The notes: generated by a model from the sequence alone, not told the origin. Positions 18,666 to 33,922 are shown, counted from the first letter of the stretch. The stretch: DNA of 64,000 nt from Brooklawnia propionicigenes (GCF_030297015.1 NZ_AP028056.1:1560939-1624938); one strand, 5' to 3'. Numbers and translations: made by a program.

Positions 18666-19971
18666 CAGGGCCCCGGAAAGGTCGGTTGATGGGCCTGTGA
18701 CTTGGGAGAACGTGGGGGTGTGACCGGCGTGGCGTGTGGGACGGGTGTGGCCTGTGGGGCTGGGATGGGAGTTGCCATACAACCTTCCCCGACCCAGGAC
18801 CACACCCGCCGATGCCATCTTCCCCGACAGTCGGCGCGAGCAGGATCGAACGCGCCGGTGACCTGATGACCGCCTTGAACCATGTTCCCGATCCCCGAGA
18901 CCCACGCGGGGTCCGCTACCCGCTGGCCGGGATGCTCGCCGTCGCAGTGTGTGCGGTGCTCGCCGGAGCGCGCTCGTTCGCAGCGATCGGGGACTGGGCG
19001 CTGGATCTCGACGCTGGGCACCTGGACCGGCTCGACTTGGAACGCGCGCCGGTGGAGTCCACACTGCGCAAACTGTTCGCCCGGATCGACGCGGCCGCTC
19101 TGGATGCTGCGCTGGCGGTGTTCGCCTGGTGCCGGGTCCGCCACATCGCAGGCCGTCGGGTTGTCGCGATCGACGGCAAGACGGTGCGGGGTGCACGCTC
19201 CAAAGCGGGCAGCGCACCGCATCTGATTGCCGCACTCGACCACGCCACAGGCGTCGTGCTCGGCCAGCACGCGGTCGAGGCGAAGAGCAATGAGATCCCT
19301 GCGGTGCGGGATCTGCTCGCCGGCTTTGACCCGGCTGACTTGGCCGGATGCGTGATCACAGCCGATGCGATGCACACCCAAGACGACACCGCCAAGGCCA
19401 TCATCGCTGCCGGCGCGGACTATGTGTTCACCGTCAAGGCCAACCGCCCCACCCTGCTGGCAGCGCTCAAAGCGCTGCCCTGGAACAAGGTGCCCGTCGG
19501 ATCGACCTCGACCCAGCACGGCCACGGCAGGCGCGCCACGCGAACCATCAAGGTCATTGAGACGCCCACCCTGCCCGGCTGGCCGGAGTTCACCGGCGCG
19601 GCCCAGGTCGCCCAGCTACGCCGCACAGTCACCAAGAACGGGAAGAAGACCGTCGAGGTGGTGTACCTGATCACCTCCGCCGACCATCACGACGCGCCAC
19701 CGGCGACCCTGGCCGCCTGGGTCCAAGGGCACTGGTCGATCGAGAACGCCCTGCACTGGGTCCGCGACGTCACCTACGACGAAGACCGCTCCCACGTCCG
19801 CACCGGCCACGCCGCCCATGTCATGGCCAGCCTGCGCAACACCGCGATCTCGATCCTGCGACTCACCGGCTGGGACAACATCGCCACCGCCCTACGCCAC
19901 CACGCCCGCAACCCCGAAAGAGCCATCACATGCGCCCTCACAAGCTGAAACAAGACCTTTCCGGGGCCCTG
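18666..19971 (+). mobile_element. ISAs1-family insertion sequence, complete
   Basis: A 1306-bp element with perfect 18-bp terminal inverted repeats (CAGGGCCCCGGAAAGGTC at the left end, its complement at 19954-19971) and one intact transposase gene. The 10-bp target duplication on both sides is error-free, which points to a recent insertion into the second PIG-L gene. Confidence 0.95.
18812..19948 (+). CDS. ISAs1-family transposase
   Basis: DDE transposase of 378 residues. Family blocks are VPDPRDPRGVRYPLAGMLAV near the N-terminus, VVAIDGKTVRGARS (first Asp), VITADAMHTQ (second Asp) and WSIENALHWVRDVTYDEDRS (catalytic Glu). The ATG at 18812 is preferred to the in-frame ATG at 18734, whose extra residues are low-complexity and unlike the family. 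The frame is intact and ends 23 bp before the right terminus. Confidence 0.9.
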   Translation: MPSSPTVGASRIERAGDLMTALNHVPDPRDPRGVRYPLAGMLAVAVCAVLAGARSFAAIGDWALDLDAGHLDRLDLERAPVESTLRKLFARIDAAALDAALAVFAWCRVRHIAGRRVVAIDGKTVRGARSKAGSAPHLIAALDHATGVVLGQHAVEAKSNEIPAVRDLLAGFDPADLAGCVITADAMHTQDDTAKAIIAAGADYVFTVKANRPTLLAALKALPWNKVPVGSTSTQHGHGRRATRTIKVIETPTLPGWPEFTGAAQVAQLRRTVTKNGKKTVEVVYLITSADHHDAPPATLAAWVQGHWSIENALHWVRDVTYDEDRSHVRTGHAAHVMASLRNTAISILRLTGWDNIATALRHHARNPERAITCALTS

Positions 19972-19981
19972 GCGTCCTATA
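19972..19981. repeat. Target-site duplication of ISAs1, right copy
   Basis: Exact copy of 18656-18665. The interrupted coding frame continues from base 19982. Confidence 0.9.
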
Positions 19982-21084
19982 CCTCGACCACATTGCGCAA
20001 TTCGTTGCTCGCCGCCATCCAGGCCAACAACTACACCTGGGTACGCACGCAAGACTATGTGACCTATTACGGCGGCGACCAGGACCATTACGACCATCAT
20101 TCGGTGGCCTTCCTGGCCAGAGACGCAACCGGTTACTACGAGAACGACTGCATCCTCAGCTCGTACCTGGGCTACGGCGATTTCGTGCTCAATGGCGCTT
20201 GGCCGGCCAATGTTGCATCAAGCGATCTGTCCCGCAAGACCTCGATATTCACGACCTACGCCAAATACGATGACGAGGTCGATATCAGCGAGTACCAACA
20301 ACGTGGCTGGCTCGCACGGCAGTACGTGATCGCGATCAACGGCGATGCCGCCGCTGCGAACGCCGGTCTCGACCAGACGGCTGCCGCAGGCACCCAGGTC
20401 ACGCTGAACGGCACGGGATCGACCGGGGTGAGCGGTTTGACCTACAGCTGGTCGCAGACCTCCGGGCCTCCAGTGACGCTCAGCAGTACTACTGCGTCCA
20501 CCGCGACGTTCACGCCCACCGCAGCGGGCAGCTATGTCTTCAAGCTGACGGCCACCAGCGGCTCGACGAGCTCCACGGATTCCGTGACGATCACCGTGAC
20601 GGGTACTTCAGCATCCAGTTCGCCCAGCACGTCACCGTCGTCCACTGCGTCGTCGTCGGCGAGTTCGTCGACGCTGTCCAATCTGGCCATGGTGGGTGCG
20701 ACGGTGACCCAGTCGTCCCAGGTTTCCGGGCAGGAAGGCAAGAAGGCTGTGGACGGGGTAGCGAAGGGCTATCCGGGCTACGACACCAACGAGTGGTCGA
20801 CCGACGGGGGTGGCGCCGGCAGCTGGATCACACTCACCTGGGACACCCCGGTGACACTGAGCAAGATCGTGCTGTACGACAGGCCCAACAGCAACGACCG
20901 GATCACCGCCGGAACGCTGGTCTTCTCGGACGGGTCATCGGTGGCTGTGGGTCAGTTGAACAACGATGGCAGCGCCACGACGATCAACTTCACCGCACGG
21001 ACCGTGACCAGCGTCCAGCTCCAGGTCACCAAGGTCTCCAGCAAGACCGAGAACGTGGGTCTGGCCGAGTTCGAGGCATGGGGA

Positions 21085-21240
21085 ACCACCGCGACCACGG
21101 CACCCAGCACGACCACCAGCGCCCCGAGCACCACAGCGTCGACCACCGCGCCGACGACGACGGCGCCGAGCACCACGGCCCCGACAACGACCGCCCCGAC
21201 GACGACCGCGCCGAGCACCACGGCGACGAGCACGGCGACC
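21085..21240 (+). repeat. Degenerate tandem repeat encoding a Thr/Pro/Ala/Ser linker
   Basis: About 50 codons made mostly of ACC/ACG, GCG/GCC, CCG/CCC and AGC, giving TTAPSTT-like repeats between the two F5/8C modules of the split PIG-L protein. Such linkers are often extended and O-glycosylated. The tract is prone to length change by slippage. Confidence 0.8.
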
Positions 21241-21839
21241 AATGTCGCGCGGCAGTCCACGGTGAAGGTGACCGCCTCGTCCCAGCAGTCCGGGTCGAAG
21301 GCCACCAAGGCCGTCGATGGGGTGATCGCCGGTTACCCTGCCGACTCCAGCAAGGAATGGGCCACCGATCGCGGCAAGGCCGGCAGCTGGATCACGCTGA
21401 CCTGGCCGTCGGCGGTGACCGTCAACAAGATCGTGCTGTACGACCGTCCGAACCTTGACGATCAGGTGCTCTCGGGGACCCTGGTCTTCTCCGACGGTTC
21501 CACGATCGCCGTGGGCCAGCTGAACAACGATGGCAGTGCCACCACGATCTCGTTCGATCCCAAGACGATCAGCAGCGTTCAGTTCAAGGTCGATTCCGTC
21601 TCCTCGTCCACCTATGAAGTGGGCTTGGCCGAGCTCGAGGTTTACGCCTCCCAGTAACCGCAGCGTTTGGTATCTCCGCGCGTAGCTGCCGGCAGACCCG
21701 CGGCATCAGGAAACGCCGCCGTGGCGACGCGGAGTAGTCAGCGACGCTCACAGACTGCGAGAATGAGGGCGGTGCCGCATCCGTCCACGTCGATCGTTTG
21801 CGTGCCTGAATCGACCGACTCCCTTCTCGAGGAGATGCC

Positions 21840-27488
<5,649 letters not shown>

Positions 27489-27491
27489 TTG

Positions 27492-28385
27492 GTGGCGACG
27501 AATTCCGTCGAGTTGGCTGACGAACCACTTCGTCCGCCGGGGCACAGTATCGGACTGCTGGCGCTGCCGCGCTGGAGGTTCTTGCTCCAACTTCTGGTGA
27601 AGAAGGAGCTGCGCGTCCGATATCGCGGCTCCGCGTTGGGCATGCTGTGGAGTTATGTGAAGCCTGCAGTTCAGCTGCTGGTGTACTACATCGCGATGGG
27701 CAGATTCCTGCGACTGGGCGACTCCATCCCCAGCTACGTGGTCTATCTGTTCAGCGGCATGGTGATGATCAACTTCTTCAACGAGATCCTCTCCAACACC
27801 ACCAGATCGATCATCTTCAATGCGCCGCTGGTGGGCAAGATCTATCTGCCGCGCGAGCTGTTCCCGGTGAGCAGCGTGTGGGTGGCGTTCGTCCACGTGG
27901 TGCCGCAGATCGTGGTGCTGATCATCGGTGCGCTGGTCTTCGGATGGCGTCCCGGGATCTACAGCCTGCTCGGTGGTGTGCTCGCGCTGCTCATCATCTG
28001 CGCATTCGCGCTCGGCATCGGGTTGGCGTTCGCGGCGTTCAACGTCTTCTTCCGCGATGCCGAGAACCTCATCGAACTGCTCATGATGGTGGCGATCTGG
28101 CTCTCACCGGTCTTCTACCAGTGGCACATGGTCGCCGACGCCTTCCCCCCCTGGCTGTTCACCATCTACCAGCTCAATCCGCTGGCGATGGCCGTCGAAC
28201 TGTCGCATTACTGCTTCTGGATGCCCACCCGGGGAGTGCTGGTCGACGGTGCCGACGCAGCCAGCCTGATGCCGCCGCACTGGGTGCTCGGCGTGGCACT
28301 CAGCTCGCTTATCGCGCTGGTGACCTTGGGACTGGGACAGCTGATCTTCCACCGTCTTGAGGGCAAGTTCGCCCAGGAGCTGTGA
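27492..28385 (+). CDS. wzm: Polysaccharide ABC exporter, permease (Wzm/RfbD-like)
   Basis: ABC-2 type permease with about six membrane helices. The cytoplasmic N-terminus carries the family box LLVKKELRVRYRGSALGMLW, and the last helix is followed by FHRLEGKFAQEL. Homologues (Rv3783 in mycobacteria) export lipid-linked galactan. The GTG at 27492 is eight bases after GAGAGGG; the TTG at 27489 is the alternative. The gene begins within four bases of the glfT2 stop and ends inside the ATPase start codon (TGATG), so it forms one unit with both. Confidence 0.92.
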   Translation: MATNSVELADEPLRPPGHSIGLLALPRWRFLLQLLVKKELRVRYRGSALGMLWSYVKPAVQLLVYYIAMGRFLRLGDSIPSYVVYLFSGMVMINFFNEILSNTTRSIIFNAPLVGKIYLPRELFPVSSVWVAFVHVVPQIVVLIIGALVFGWRPGIYSLLGGVLALLIICAFALGIGLAFAAFNVFFRDAENLIELLMMVAIWLSPVFYQWHMVADAFPPWLFTIYQLNPLAMAVELSHYCFWMPTRGVLVDGADAASLMPPHWVLGVALSSLIALVTLGLGQLIFHRLEGKFAQEL

Positions 28386-29140
28386 TGAACGAGACCTCGA
28401 ATGGCCTGGTGATGGCCCAGCTGGAAGATGTCGACAAGGAGTTCGATCTGCGTCACACCCGCTCCATCAAGGAGTATGTGGTGTGGTGGGTGACCGGACG
28501 CAAGGGCGACCTCAGCGAGAGATTCAAGGCGCTCGACGGGGTTTCGCTGACCATTCAGCAGGGCGAAGCAGTCGCGCTGCTCGGATTCAACGGGTCGGGC
28601 AAATCGACCACGCTCAAGCTGATCAGCGGCGTGATGCTGCCCGACGCCGGATCGATCGGGGTACGCGGCAAGATCGCGGGACTGATCGAGGTCGGTGCGG
28701 GCATGCATCCCGACCTGACCGGACGCGAAAACGTCTACCTCAACGGCGCGATCCTGGGCATGAGCGAGCAGGAAGTCGACGAGCGCTTCGAATCCATCGT
28801 GGAGTTCAGTGGCATCGAGAAGTTCATCGACACCGAGGTGAAGTTCTACTCGTCCGGCATGTACATGCGGCTGGCATTCTCGGTGGCCGTGCACTCGCAG
28901 CCGGACATCTTCTTGGTGGACGAGGTGCTCGCCGTCGGCGACGAGCCGTTCCAGCGCAAGTGCATCGCCAAGATGCGCGAACTGCGCGATGCGGGCCAGA
29001 CCCTGGTGGTGGTCAGCCACGACCTGGAACTCATCAAGTCGATCTGCCATCGCGGCATCGTGCTGGAGCACGGGAAGGTCGTCCACGACTCGGATATCGG
29101 CGAGGCCGTCGATTTCCTGCGCTCCACGATGCCCGACTGA
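28385..29140 (+). CDS. wzt: Polysaccharide ABC exporter, ATPase (Wzt/RfbE-like)
   Basis: Nucleotide-binding partner of the permease at 27492, 251 residues. Walker A is GFNGSGKST, the signature region FYSSGMYMRLAFSV, Walker B DIFLVDEVLAVGDE and the switch His in VVSHD. The N-terminal FDLRHTRSIKEYVVWW stretch is typical of polysaccharide-exporter ATPases of this group (Rv3781). There is no C-terminal carbohydrate-binding domain, so it is unlikely to recognise a capped chain end. The ATG overlaps the permease stop by one base. It is the last gene of the galactan unit and is convergent with the next. Confidence 0.94.
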   Translation: MNETSNGLVMAQLEDVDKEFDLRHTRSIKEYVVWWVTGRKGDLSERFKALDGVSLTIQQGEAVALLGFNGSGKSTTLKLISGVMLPDAGSIGVRGKIAGLIEVGAGMHPDLTGRENVYLNGAILGMSEQEVDERFESIVEFSGIEKFIDTEVKFYSSGMYMRLAFSVAVHSQPDIFLVDEVLAVGDEPFQRKCIAKMRELRDAGQTLVVVSHDLELIKSICHRGIVLEHGKVVHDSDIGEAVDFLRSTMPD

Positions 29141-29185
29141 TCGTCCCGCCGGGGCTGCTGGCGGGGTTCGGGATCCAGGCCGCTG

Positions 29186-31108
29186 CTAGTCGGGGTCGGG
29201 CAGAGCGCGTGGGTCGAGACGGCGCATACCCCACGAGTCCCGCAGCGCCCGCAGCACGTTCTTGGTCTCCCGGAGGCCACCGCGCACCGGCGACAGCGCC
29301 ACCACACCGGCGGTCAGCACGATGGGCTTGAGCTTGACCAGCAGGTTCGTGCCGTAGCGCAGATGCACCGCGAACAGATTGCGGTACATGTAGTAGCCCT
29401 TCCAGCTGGCCAGGTCGTTGGTCTGGACGAACTCGTAGTGCCGGCGCATCAGGGCATCGCGCACCGCATACGCGTCGTGGCCGGCGCGCTCTGCGCGGAT
29501 AACGTAGTCGCAGTCGTCGTAGAAGATGAAGTAGCTCGGGTCGGGGTAGCCGATCTCGCCGACCACATCGCGATGCACCATGAAACCCTCGAAGGCGGCA
29601 TTCTCGATGCGCACCCGGGGCGGCATCGATGCCCGGTCGGGGAAGGTGCTGTCGACGGTCGCGGTCTTGGGGCGCAGCCGCAGCGGGTTGGTGAGATCGA
29701 AGCGGATCGCCGCCTTCTCCACGAGCCTGCCGTGCCGGTTCTCGCGGACGCACGCCAGCACCTCGCCGCCATCGGTCAGCAGCGCCTGCAGAGCCCACGG
29801 GGCGGGCCGCACGTCGTCGTCCATCAGCCAGATACGGTCGAATCCTGCCTTGTAGGCGGCCCGCAATCCCCGATGGAAGCCGCCGGCTCCACCCAGGTTC
29901 TCACCCACGTGATCGACGATCAGCGGCAGCTCCGAGTGGGCGGCTAATACGTGCGCGGTGGGCTCGTCCGAGGAGTTGTCGATGACGAAGATCGCATCCG
30001 CCGGCCGAGTCTGGGCGGCCAGGGCGTCCAGCAGCTTGTCGAGCAGTTCGGAGCGCTTGTAGGTGACCACGACGACTGCGACGGTCTCGTCCAGGGGAGC
30101 CGGCCCGGGTGCTGCCTGGTGCCGGCTGTCGGACTCCACCGATCCTGGACCCGCTGCAGCCGGAACCGCACCCGCAGCAGGTGCCAGGAACTGTCGGTGC
30201 CCGGTGAAATCACCGCGCAACCCGGCCGCGACAGCCTGCGCCGACAGGGCCAGACGATGTGCGCTGGGCTTGACGAAGGTGTAGAACCAGGCGGTCTTCG
30301 CCCAGAACATGGCCGCGTGCATCAGGCCGTAGTGGGCTTTCAGGTTGACGGTGTTGTTCCGGGCCATGCAGTAGTGCTTGAGGTCGCTGGGCGAATGATT
30401 GTAGGTGGTCAGTCCCCACATCATCGGGGTGCCCAAGTCGTCGGTCGCCGGATGCAGGAAGTGCGCGTCCACCACGGTCGCCACCCGGGCGCCGGCCTCA
30501 CGAGCCCGCCACAGATACTCGACATCGTCGCCCCAGATGAAGAAATCGGCGCGCACCGTGCCGATGCGTTCCACCAGTTCGCGGGTCACCAGCACCCCGT
30601 TGAAGGGAATGACCACGTCGGCGACGATTCCGTCGACCTGGGCATCCTGGAGATCATCGAGGGTGCGCAGCACCGTGGCGGTACCCGGCAGCCGGATCGG
30701 GAAACAGAGTTCGTCGGGACGCTGTTCGGCCAGCACCGCCGGTCCCCAGAAATCGAACTCGCCGCGGTAGGCCAGCAGCTGATCGAGGCACTCGGGGGTC
30801 GGCAGACCGTCATCGTCCATCATCCAGGCCAGCTCGGCGCCGGTGTCGTAGGCCCACTGCAGTCCGGCGTGGAATCCGCCGGCCCCGCCCGCGTTGACCG
30901 GCAGTGTCCGATACTGCACGCGCGGCTCGGCTGCGCAGAGCTCGGCGAGCCATTCGCCGGTGCCATCGGTGGAAGCATTGTCGACCACCAGGATGGTGTC
31001 GAGTGCGCCCAGGGTGCGCAGCCGGGTGAGCAGCCGCTGCAGTAGGCCCAGGCGGTTGAAGGTAACAACCACGGCGGCCACGCCGATGGACGATGCGTCA
31101 CTGCTCAT
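29186..31108 (-). CDS. Double GT2 protein: GlfT1-like domain fused to a second GT2 domain
   Basis: A 640-residue protein with two complete GT-A modules. The N-terminal one (about 8-310) has AAVVVTFNRLGLLQRLL, VVDNASTDGT, NAGGAGGFHAGLQWAY, MMDDDGLPTPE and FFIWGDDVEYLWRA, the pattern of galactofuranosyltransferase GlfT1 (Rv3782). The second (about 343-640) repeats the plan: VVVVTYKRSELLDKLL, VIDNSSDE, NLGGAGGFHRGL, LMDDDVRPAPW and FIFYDDCDYVIRA. Pro/Ala-rich linker between. GlfT1 normally has one such domain of about 300 residues. It probably adds the first Galf units to the lipid-linked primer; the second domain may add a different bond or sugar. Convergent with wzt. Confidence 0.85.
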   Translation of the reverse strand: MSSDASSIGVAAVVVTFNRLGLLQRLLTRLRTLGALDTILVVDNASTDGTGEWLAELCAAEPRVQYRTLPVNAGGAGGFHAGLQWAYDTGAELAWMMDDDGLPTPECLDQLLAYRGEFDFWGPAVLAEQRPDELCFPIRLPGTATVLRTLDDLQDAQVDGIVADVVIPFNGVLVTRELVERIGTVRADFFIWGDDVEYLWRAREAGARVATVVDAHFLHPATDDLGTPMMWGLTTYNHSPSDLKHYCMARNNTVNLKAHYGLMHAAMFWAKTAWFYTFVKPSAHRLALSAQAVAAGLRGDFTGHRQFLAPAAGAVPAAAGPGSVESDSRHQAAPGPAPLDETVAVVVVTYKRSELLDKLLDALAAQTRPADAIFVIDNSSDEPTAHVLAAHSELPLIVDHVGENLGGAGGFHRGLRAAYKAGFDRIWLMDDDVRPAPWALQALLTDGGEVLACVRENRHGRLVEKAAIRFDLTNPLRLRPKTATVDSTFPDRASMPPRVRIENAAFEGFMVHRDVVGEIGYPDPSYFIFYDDCDYVIRAERAGHDAYAVRDALMRRHYEFVQTNDLASWKGYYMYRNLFAVHLRYGTNLLVKLKPIVLTAGVVALSPVRGGLRETKNVLRALRDSWGMRRLDPRALPDPD

Positions 31109-31122
31109 AGTGCGTGAGCCTA

Positions 31123-31890
31123 CTAGGAACTGGCCTGTGGACCGTCGTCGGGGCGCTTCGGCGCGCGCTCAAGAGCGGCGCGGTGCAGCATGTCGGCCTG
31201 GGTCGGCATGCCGTAGGCGATGGCCGTCGAATCGTGCATCTCGATCACCTTGCGGCGCATCCGCTCGTTGAACTCGTGCGCGATCTCACCAGGACGAGGG
31301 CGCATCGGCAGGCCGAAGACCACGTGCACGTCCGGCCTGCCCGGACGCCAGCGCTTCTCCTTGGCCGGCCAGGCCGCGAACGAGCCGACGATGGCCACCG
31401 GAATCACCTGGCAGTTGAACGAGATCGCCAGGGCTGCCACGCCGGGAGTGAACGGGCCCATGCCGCCGGTGCGGGAGCGGGTGCCCTCGGGGAAAATGAA
31501 CAGTGGAACGCCCTCGCTGAGCAGCTGCTTCGACATGCCTCGATGGTCGCGGGTGGCTCCCCGGTTCACCGGGTAGGCATTCATGAACAGCTCGATCGCT
31601 ATCGCATTCGCCTTCTTGGTGAAGAACGTGTCGGCCGCCGCGCCGGTTGCCAGATGCTTGCTCAACCGGGTGGGCAGCGCGCCCATCACCAGCGGCGCAT
31701 CGAAATGGGACGAGTGATTGGCGATGACGATGAACGGCTCTTCGGCTCCGTCCAGGTTCTGTTCGCCGTGCACATGAACGTTCAGCACGCTCCACACTGC
31801 CGGTTTCATCAGTAGCTGCTGAGCCGTGGTGCTCGCCGCGATCTGCAGCGGATTGGTGAACCGTCTCTTGCCGCCGCCGAGCTTAGCCAT
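31123..31890 (-). CDS. plsC: 1-acyl-glycerophosphate acyltransferase family protein
   Basis: PlsC-type acyltransferase of 255 residues that would esterify lysophospholipid or a related acceptor at the membrane. The catalytic NHSSHFD (H-x4-D), the binding motif FPEGTRSRTGG and the later VIPVAIVG block are present. The start at 31890 is fixed by AGGAGG five bases upstream, giving MAKLGGGKRR; the longer frame from 31941 is not needed. It overlaps the end of the upstream SDR gene by eight bases, so the two form an operon. Confidence 0.88.
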   Translation of the reverse strand: MAKLGGGKRRFTNPLQIAASTTAQQLLMKPAVWSVLNVHVHGEQNLDGAEEPFIVIANHSSHFDAPLVMGALPTRLSKHLATGAAADTFFTKKANAIAIELFMNAYPVNRGATRDHRGMSKQLLSEGVPLFIFPEGTRSRTGGMGPFTPGVAALAISFNCQVIPVAIVGSFAAWPAKEKRWRPGRPDVHVVFGLPMRPRPGEIAHEFNERMRRKVIEMHDSTAIAYGMPTQADMLHRAALERAPKRPDDGPQASS

Positions 31891-32659
31891 CAGACCTCCT
31901 CGACTTGGTGATCTTGCTGGACACGGTCCGCGCGAGAGCACCCGGACTGTGTTCGAGGAACCACACCGCAGCCCGCCACTTGCGTGTCGGGATCACCACG
32001 GTCTTACCGGCGGCAGCCCCGTCCAAGGCGCACTGGGCTACCTCTGACGCCTCCACCCACGCCCAGCCGGGAAGCTTCGGACGAGCGACTCCGGCGCGTT
32101 CGTGCAGCTCCGTCTTCACCCAGCCCGGGCAGACCGCGCTGGCCTGCACCCCGGTGCCGTCGAGTTCGAGAGCCAGTGCCTGCGTGTAGGTCAGCACCCA
32201 GCGTTTGATCGCCGAGTAATTGCCCTTGACGATCCACGCCGAGACCGACGAGACATTGATGATGATGCCCTGCCCACGGGCTTTCATGGACCGGCCCGCC
32301 GCGCCGGCCAGAATCAGCACGGCGGTGCACATGACGGCCATGGCGCGTTCTTGGATCGTGGTGTCTTCGGCGAGCAGTGAAGCATTGAGCCCGAAGCCGG
32401 CGTCGTTGACCAAGATATCGACCGGACGGTCGGGATCGGTCAGCCGGTCGATGATCGGATCGAGATCGCCCCGCACGGCCAGATCGGCGCGCAGGGTCTC
32501 GACATCACATCCGTAACGGTCGTGCAACTCGGCGGCGGTTCGGCTGAGGCGGGATTCATCGCGTGCCACCAGGACGAGGTCGTATCCTCGTCCGGCAAGC
32601 TCGGCCGCAAAGGCCTTTCCGATACCCGAGGTGCCCCCCGTGACCAATGCTGTCGCCAT
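31883..32659 (-). CDS. Short-chain dehydrogenase/reductase
   Basis: Classical SDR of 258 residues. It has the cofactor motif TGGTSGIG, NDAGFG in place of the common NNAG, catalytic Ser in VSSVSAW and the active pair NYSAIKRW (Tyr-x3-Lys). An Arg after the second strand (ARDES) suggests NADP. The C-terminal extension (RKWRAAVWFLEHSPGALART) resembles SDRs linked to lipid metabolism, and the overlap with the plsC-like gene supports a lipid substrate (inference). The ATG at 32659 is taken; a TTG at 32668 would add three residues. Confidence 0.85.
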   Translation of the reverse strand: MATALVTGGTSGIGKAFAAELAGRGYDLVLVARDESRLSRTAAELHDRYGCDVETLRADLAVRGDLDPIIDRLTDPDRPVDILVNDAGFGLNASLLAEDTTIQERAMAVMCTAVLILAGAAGRSMKARGQGIIINVSSVSAWIVKGNYSAIKRWVLTYTQALALELDGTGVQASAVCPGWVKTELHERAGVARPKLPGWAWVEASEVAQCALDGAAAGKTVVIPTRKWRAAVWFLEHSPGALARTVSSKITKSRRSDG

Positions 32660-32731
32660 GTTGTCCAATCTAGTAGGCCGCGCCGGCCCACGAGATGGTC
32701 GGCGCAGCCCTTGAGTGTAAAAGGATCCAGC

Positions 32732-33922
32732 TCAGCCGAGCAGCTCGGCGGCCTGGCGGACCATCGCCAGTTCTTCATTGGTGGGCACCACCAGCACGGC
32801 TACCGACGAGTCGGGAGCCGAGATGATGCGGGCCTGCTTGCTGCGTTGCGCGTTGGCTTCCTCGTCCAGCTTCACACCGAAAACACCCAGCCGTGCGCAG
32901 ACCTCGGAACGGACCGTGGCGGCATTCTCGCCGACGCCGGCGGTGAAGGACAGCGCGTCCAGCCCACCCAGCAGGGCGGCATAGCCACCGATGTAGAAGA
33001 CGAGGCGATGAATGTAGACATCCAGCCCGAGCCTCGCCTGCTCGTCGCCGGCGTTGATCGCCGTCTCGACATCGCGCATATCGGTATGACCGGTCAAGCC
33101 GAGCATGCCGGAACGCTTGTTGAGTTCGTCGTCGATCTCGGCGCAGCTCAGGCCGAGCTCGCGGTTCAGATAGCCGACGATGCCGGGGTCGATGTCACCG
33201 GAGCGGGTGCCCATCACCAGACCGGCGAGCGGGGTCAGGCCCATCGACGTCTCGATCGCGTGGCCGGAGTCGACGGCCGACACGGATGCTCCGTTGCCGA
33301 GATGGCAGACGATCTGCTTGAGGTCATCGCGTCCGAGCAGCTTGGCCACTTCCTGGCTGACGAACTGGTGCGAGGTGCCGTGGAAACCGTACTTGCGGAT
33401 CCGGGTGCGCTTGGCCAGGTCGACGTCAATCGCGTAGGTGTAGGCCTCGGCTGGGAGCCGGGCGAAGAAGGCGGTGTCGAAGATGCCGACGTGCGGAACA
33501 TCGGGCAGCAGCTTGCGGGCCGCTTCGATGCCGGAGATGCCTGCAGGGTTGTGCAGCGGAGCCAGCGGCGACAGCTCGCGCAGGGTATCGACGACTTCGT
33601 CGGTGACCAGGGTGGGATCGGCGAACTTGTCACCGCCGTGCACGGCGCGATGGGCCACAGCGATGGTCGATGTCAGGTCGGGGCCGTGCTCATCGAAAAG
33701 ACCGAAAACGGTGGCCAGTGCAGTCTCGTGGTCGTCGAGCAGTTGGTCGACGTGGTGTTCGCCGATCTCGCCGACCAGCACTTCGTGATCAACTGTGCCG
33801 GTGGTGCCGGTCGCGATGCGCTGCACGATGCCCTTGGCTAGCAGTTCTTCGCTCTCGACGTCGATCATCTGGTATTTGATCGAACTTGACCCACAATTCA
33901 GGACGAGGATCGGCTTGGACAT
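32732..33922 (-). CDS. ackA: Acetate kinase
   Basis: Cytosolic kinase interconverting acetyl phosphate plus ADP and acetate plus ATP. A full-length 396-residue protein: VLNCGSSSIKYQMI at the phosphate-1 site, AHRAVHGG, PLAPLHNPAG, FDTAFFARLP, YGFHGTSHQFV, HLGNGAS and late FTAGVGENAATVR. Works with Pta, encoded 1.5 kb upstream on the same strand, but a membrane protein gene lies between them. Single ATG with a purine run (AAGGGGG) somewhat far upstream. Confidence 0.96.
   Translation of the reverse strand: MSKPILVLNCGSSSIKYQMIDVESEELLAKGIVQRIATGTTGTVDHEVLVGEIGEHHVDQLLDDHETALATVFGLFDEHGPDLTSTIAVAHRAVHGGDKFADPTLVTDEVVDTLRELSPLAPLHNPAGISGIEAARKLLPDVPHVGIFDTAFFARLPAEAYTYAIDVDLAKRTRIRKYGFHGTSHQFVSQEVAKLLGRDDLKQIVCHLGNGASVSAVDSGHAIETSMGLTPLAGLVMGTRSGDIDPGIVGYLNRELGLSCAEIDDELNKRSGMLGLTGHTDMRDVETAINAGDEQARLGLDVYIHRLVFYIGGYAALLGGLDALSFTAGVGENAATVRSEVCARLGVFGVKLDEEANAQRSKQARIISAPDSSVAVLVVPTNEELAMVRQAAELLG

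Larger units (their letters stand above)
18113..21657 (+). pseudogene. Second secreted PIG-L deacetylase gene, split by an ISAs1 element
   Basis: Paralogue of the gene at 11968. The 5' part (18113-18665) encodes a signal peptide (cleavage near QASA-DV), the zinc motif AHQDDD and most of the first half of the PIG-L domain. The 3' part resumes at 19982 with the second metal region (HYDHHSVAF), one PKD domain, a Ser-rich linker, F5/8C, a Thr/Pro/Ala-rich linker and a second F5/8C. ISAs1 occupies 18666-19971. Removing it together with one 10-bp target copy restores one uninterrupted frame of 742 codons. The ATG at 18113 has AGGAG four bases upstream. As it stands, the product would be cut within the catalytic domain. 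Confidence 0.88.

Noticed and set aside
18734-18811. N-terminal extension of the ISAs1 transposase
   Set aside because: The extra residues are low-complexity and unlike the family; the ATG at 18812 gives a normal N-terminus.
21085-21240. Repeated short DNA units considered as a CRISPR-like array
   Set aside because: Units are 6-12 bp, in frame, and encode a Thr/Pro/Ala linker; there are no uniform spacers and no cas genes.
10362-21657. The IS-rich island considered as a prophage or integrative element
   Set aside because: No integrase, tRNA att site, capsid, relaxase or partition gene is present; only IS elements, relics and surface-protein genes.
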